Shown here: positions 61,556 through 64,000 of the stretch, in pieces
Layout of the letters: every line of letters starts with the position of its first letter
Numbering within the stretch: the stretch's first letter is position 1
Origin: Actinoplanes italicus
Lineage (GTDB): Bacteria; Actinomycetota; Actinomycetes; Mycobacteriales; Micromonosporaceae
Assembly: GCF_003001815.1 (NCBI RefSeq)
Contig: NZ_PVMZ01000027.1
Span: forward strand, 62,001-126,000
Reading direction: 5' to 3'
Length of the DNA: 64,000 nucleotides
The notes under the pieces: model-generated
What the model saw: the letters and a program-made list of their open reading frames with translations, nothing else
What the model was told of the DNA's origin: nothing
Databases searched by the model: none
Translations under genes and position numbers: made by a program

Positions 61556-61981
61556 TTGAGTACCTTGACGGCTCATTTCGACCTGCCGCTGGACGGCTCG
61601 GCGCCCGGCTGGGCGCGCAGCACGGTGACGGCGGTGCTCGGCGGGTGGGGCCTGCGCGATCGCGCGTGGCTGGACGACACCGCCGTGGTGGTCAGCGAAC
61701 TGGTCTCCAACGCGGTCCGGCACGGCGGCGGCGAGATCGTCGTCGCGATCGAGTCGCACGCCGGGCAGATCACGGTGTCCGTAGCCGACGGCTCCTCGGT
61801 GATACCGCGGCCCCGCGACCCCGACGGGACCGGTGGCCTCGGCCTGCGGATCATCGACACGCTGACCGACCGGTGGTACGTGCAGTCACACGAGGGCGGC
61901 AAACGGGTGTGCGCCGAGCTGCCGCCATGCCCCGGCAACGGCACGCCCGCGACCGGAACCAGCAGGACGGAGGCAGCATGA
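61556..61981 (+). CDS. RsbW/HATPase_c_2-type anti-sigma factor kinase
   Basis: A 141-aa protein from TTG 61556 with GGGGAGG upstream. It has the GHKL fold: VVVSELVSNAVRHGGGEIVV (N-box) and DGTGGLGLRIIDTLTDRW (G-box). Such small kinases phosphorylate STAS-domain partners and bind sigma factors. The TGA overlaps the ATG of the STAS gene that follows, so the two form a partner-switching pair. Confidence 0.88.
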   Translation: MSTLTAHFDLPLDGSAPGWARSTVTAVLGGWGLRDRAWLDDTAVVVSELVSNAVRHGGGEIVVAIESHAGQITVSVADGSSVIPRPRDPDGTGGLGLRIIDTLTDRWYVQSHEGGKRVCAELPPCPGNGTPATGTSRTEAA

Positions 61982-62304
61982 ACATCACCACCAGCCACGA
62001 CGGCGATCGCGTCACGCGCCTGGCCCTGACCGGCGACCTGGACATGGCGACCGCGGTCGGCCTCGACGACGCGGTGGCCGCGGCCCTCACCGCGAACCGC
62101 CCGAACCAGCTGGTCATCGACGTCGGCGGCCTCGACTTCTGCGACTCGTCCGGAATCCACGCCCTGATGCGCGCCCGCGACCGGGCTCAGCTGTGGGCGG
62201 CCGGCTTCGTGGTGACCAACCCGGGCGGCATCACCCGGCGGACGCTGGAGATCAGCGGCCTGCTGGACGTGCTGACCACCGTCAGCGGCACCCCGGAGAC
62301 CTGA
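61978..62304 (+). CDS. STAS-domain anti-sigma factor antagonist
   Basis: A 108-aa STAS protein: LTGDLDMATAVGLDDAV, LVIDVGGLDFCDSSGIHALM with the phosphorylatable Ser in DSSG, and the C-terminal helix. It is coupled to the kinase gene by ATGA (61978-61981). Its last 23 bp overlap the convergent second STAS gene. Confidence 0.9.
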   Translation: MNITTSHDGDRVTRLALTGDLDMATAVGLDDAVAAALTANRPNQLVIDVGGLDFCDSSGIHALMRARDRAQLWAAGFVVTNPGGITRRTLEISGLLDVLTTVSGTPET

Positions 62305-62701
62305 GACCAGGTTTCAGCGCGTACGTGATCGCGCGGGGCACGGTGTCGAACAGCGTGAACAACGCGTCCAGGCGAGCGGCACGCAGAACCGACACGAAGA
62401 ACGGCGAGGCGGTCGCCAGCAACAGGTCGCCGCCCCGCCGGCGCGCCGCCTCACGCACGGCGATCAGCACGCCCAGGCCGACCGAGTCGACGGACTCGGC
62501 ACGCCGCAGGTCGACGATGACCCAGGCCGACTCCTCCAGCGCCGCCTCGAACGCCGTACGCAGTCGGGCCGCCGTTGAAAGATCGACGTCACCGGCCACG
62601 CGGACCACCGACGCGCCGGGCATGGCATGCCACACGATCTCAGTGCCGCCGTTGACGGTGGTGTCGTTGCCGGGATCCTCGATGACCGGTATCACGCCCA
62701 T
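62282..62701 (-). CDS. Second STAS-domain protein
   Basis: A 139-aa STAS protein from ATG 62701 (GGGGGA eight bases upstream). After a short N-terminal extension comes VRVAGDVDLSTAARLRTAF, VIVDLRRAESVDSVGLGVLIAV, with Ser in the DSVG site. It is a likely alternative partner or competitor in the same sigma-factor switch. Confidence 0.88.
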   Translation of the reverse strand: MGVIPVIEDPGNDTTVNGGTEIVWHAMPGASVVRVAGDVDLSTAARLRTAFEAALEESAWVIVDLRRAESVDSVGLGVLIAVREAARRRGGDLLLATASPFFVSVLRAARLDALFTLFDTVPRAITYALKPGLRSPGCR

Positions 62702-62773
62702 GATCACAATCCCCCGCTTTCTCCCGATCATCCGGGACAGGTCCTACTTCCCCCCGGCGGCAGCCCTAAACGT

Positions 62774-62783
62774 GTATCGATAC
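62774..62783. promoter_or_regulatory. GTATCGATAC palindrome
   Basis: A perfect 10-bp palindrome in the divergent interval between the STAS and CBM2 genes. It may be an additional regulator site; no matching site was noticed elsewhere in the window. Confidence 0.3.
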
Positions 62784-62808
62784 GCCCCTCGGACCGGACC
62801 GTCCACGC

Positions 62809-62851
62809 TTTCACTACCATGTACGCTCATCTATGTTTGGGAGCGCTCCCA
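62809..62851 (+). promoter_or_regulatory. Promoter with CebR operator of the CBM2 gene
   Basis: TTTCAC (62809-62814) and TATGTT (62832-62837) are 17 bp apart. The perfect palindrome TGGGAGCGCTCCCA (62838-62851), identical to the CebR consensus, lies on the predicted transcription start, so bound repressor would block initiation. Confidence 0.75.
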
Positions 62852-62878
62852 TTCCCCCGTTCCCGAGGAGGCACCCCC

Positions 62879-64000
62879 ATGCGTCCCCGTCCCCTGCTCG
62901 CTGCCGCGGCGGTCGCCGTCGCGTCCGGCGGGATCATCGTCGGCCTGCACGTCCCCGCGGCTCAGGCTGCCACCGCCTGCACCGTCGACTTCACCGTCAA
63001 CCAATGGGCCACCGGATTCACCACGGACGTCAAACTCACCAACACCGGCCCCGCCGTCACCTCCTGGGCCCTGACCTGGACGTTCGGCGGCAACCAGACC
63101 ATCTCCAACGGCTGGAACGCACAGATCACCCAGTCCGGCGCCAAGGTGACGGCGTCCAACGTGAGCTGGAACGGCTCACTGAACACCGGCGCGGCGACGT
63201 CGTTCGGGTTCCAGGCCACCTACTCCGGCACCAACGCCAAGCCGACCGACTTCGCCCTCAACGGCGTCTCCTGCGCCGGCGACGTGCCACCGTCGAGCCC
63301 TCCGCCGTCGAGCCCCGCACCGTCGAGCCCCGCACCGTCGAGCCCCGCACCGTCAAGTCCGGCACCGTCGAGCGCGTCCCCGAGCCCGTCGACGTCGACC
63401 GGGCCGGCGCCGGCCTGCGGGACCGGGATCCGCTGTGACGGATTCGAGACCCAGGCCGCCGGAACGCCGACCGGGGACTGGACGGTCACCTACCCGGACT
63501 GCCAGGGCGCCGGCACTGCCACGGTCGACAAGGCGGTGGCACACAGCGGCAGCACCTCGCTGCGGATCAACGGCGCGACCGGCTACTGCAACCACGTCTT
63601 CGTGCGCAACGCCGCGATCCTGGGCGACGCCACCTACGTCCGCTACTGGGTGCGGCACACCACCGCCCTGCCCACCTCGCACATCACCATGGTCGCCCTC
63701 CGCGACACCAACGACGGCAACCGTGACCTGCGCCTCGGCGGCCAGAACGGCGCTCTGCAGTGGAACCGCGCCTCCGACGACGCCACACTGCCCGAACAGA
63801 GCCCGGCCGGGGTCGCCCTGTCGCGCCCACTGCCGGTGGACACCTGGAACTGCGTCGAGTTCAAGGTCAACGGCACCGACGGCACGATGGAGACCTGGCT
63901 CAACGGCACGTCGGTACCGGGCCTGCTGCAGGACGGGGTGGCCACCCACGACATCGACGGGCAATGGCTCAATCGCACGTACCGCCCGAAGCTCACCGAC
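62879..64000 (+). CDS. Secreted CBM2 protein with Cip1-like C-terminal domain, 3' end outside the window
   Basis: An open frame from ATG 62879 (GAGGAGG upstream) to the window edge, 374 codons without a stop. The signal peptide MRPRPLLAAAAVAVASGG...AQA precedes a CBM2 cellulose-binding module (ACTVDFTVNQWATGFTTDVKLTN with the surface Trps and terminal Cys pair, about 31-135). A Pro/Ser linker built on the repeat PSSPA and a domain starting CGTGIRCDGFETQAAGTPTGDW that resembles fungal/actinobacterial Cip1 follow. The Cip1 fold is related to polysaccharide lyases. Expression is controlled by the CebR-type site upstream. Confidence 0.87.
   Translation, partial: MRPRPLLAAAAVAVASGGIIVGLHVPAAQAATACTVDFTVNQWATGFTTDVKLTNTGPAVTSWALTWTFGGNQTISNGWNAQITQSGAKVTASNVSWNGSLNTGAATSFGFQATYSGTNAKPTDFALNGVSCAGDVPPSSPPPSSPAPSSPAPSSPAPSSPAPSSASPSPSTSTGPAPACGTGIRCDGFETQAAGTPTGDWTVTYPDCQGAGTATVDKAVAHSGSTSLRINGATGYCNHVFVRNAAILGDATYVRYWVRHTTALPTSHITMVALRDTNDGNRDLRLGGQNGALQWNRASDDATLPEQSPAGVALSRPLPVDTWNCVEFKVNGTDGTMETWLNGTSVPGLLQDGVATHDIDGQWLNRTYRPKLTD
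63289..63372 (+). repeat. 15-nt tandem repeat in the linker of the CBM2 protein
   Basis: About five copies of CCGTCGAGCCCCGCA or near variants encode the PSSPA linker, followed by a Pro/Ser/Thr stretch. Copies of this kind expand and contract easily. Confidence 0.7.

Overview
The window is high-GC DNA from an actinomycete, most likely Actinoplanes or another Micromonosporaceae member. The reasons are the codon bias, many GTG/TTG starts and leaderless promoters, a CebR-like cellulose regulon with secreted GH6, GH5 and CBM2 enzymes, NarL-type two-component pairs, and a DsbA/VKOR/CtaG cluster. No rRNA, tRNA or CRISPR array was recognised. The window edges cut one gene on the left (a TPR protein) and one on the right (a CBM2 protein).

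Layout. 0-13 kb: the 3' part of a TPR protein, then two NarL-type kinase/regulator pairs, each beside a membrane-protein gene. Between them lies an accessory stretch with a 64-nt hairpin, a lower-GC pentapeptide-repeat gene and a frameshifted tyrosine recombinase. A 44-bp sequence at the recombinase start recurs, degenerate, 5.9 kb away. 13-14.2 kb is a graveyard in which an ISAs1-type transposase remnant abuts the tail of another gene. 14.3-28.6 kb: a 1626-aa DUF4011-type SF1 helicase with a Vsr-like C-terminus, translationally coupled to a nucleotide-sugar dehydratase gene. It is followed by an exopolysaccharide locus: Wzz/tyrosine-kinase-like, Wzx and Wzy genes rightward; GT4, PglD-, PglC- and PglE-like genes leftward. 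Together with the dehydratase this is a plausible complete route to an undecaprenyl-linked bacillosamine-type sugar and its polymer.

28.8-45.7 kb holds a ThDP enzyme, an orphan CHASE3-type histidine kinase, a CDF metal exporter with a candidate operator, and a DsbA-VKOR-CopD/CtaG operon for disulfide formation and copper/oxidase assembly. It also has a CGNR-like regulator divergent from an acetyltransferase across a perfect inverted repeat, a TetR gene divergent from a SnoaL-like gene across two matching operator boxes, a GH26-like enzyme and a VIT-type transporter. Small remnants (serine hydrolase, HAD hydrolase) lie between genes.

45.7-47.7 kb encodes the most unusual protein: eight tandem zinc-ribbon repeats (DUF723-like) ending in a Vsr-like nuclease domain, read across one frameshift. 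47.9-64 kb carries secreted and envelope proteins (GH5, DnaJ-C-like membrane protein, CAP, DUF4352, FG-GAP), an AraC/epimerase pair, a chemoreceptor, a GH6 cellulase divergent from a LacI/CebR-type repressor, an anti-sigma/STAS module and a CBM2-Cip1-like protein. Three CebR-type palindromes link the GH6, repressor and CBM2 genes into a probable cellulose regulon.
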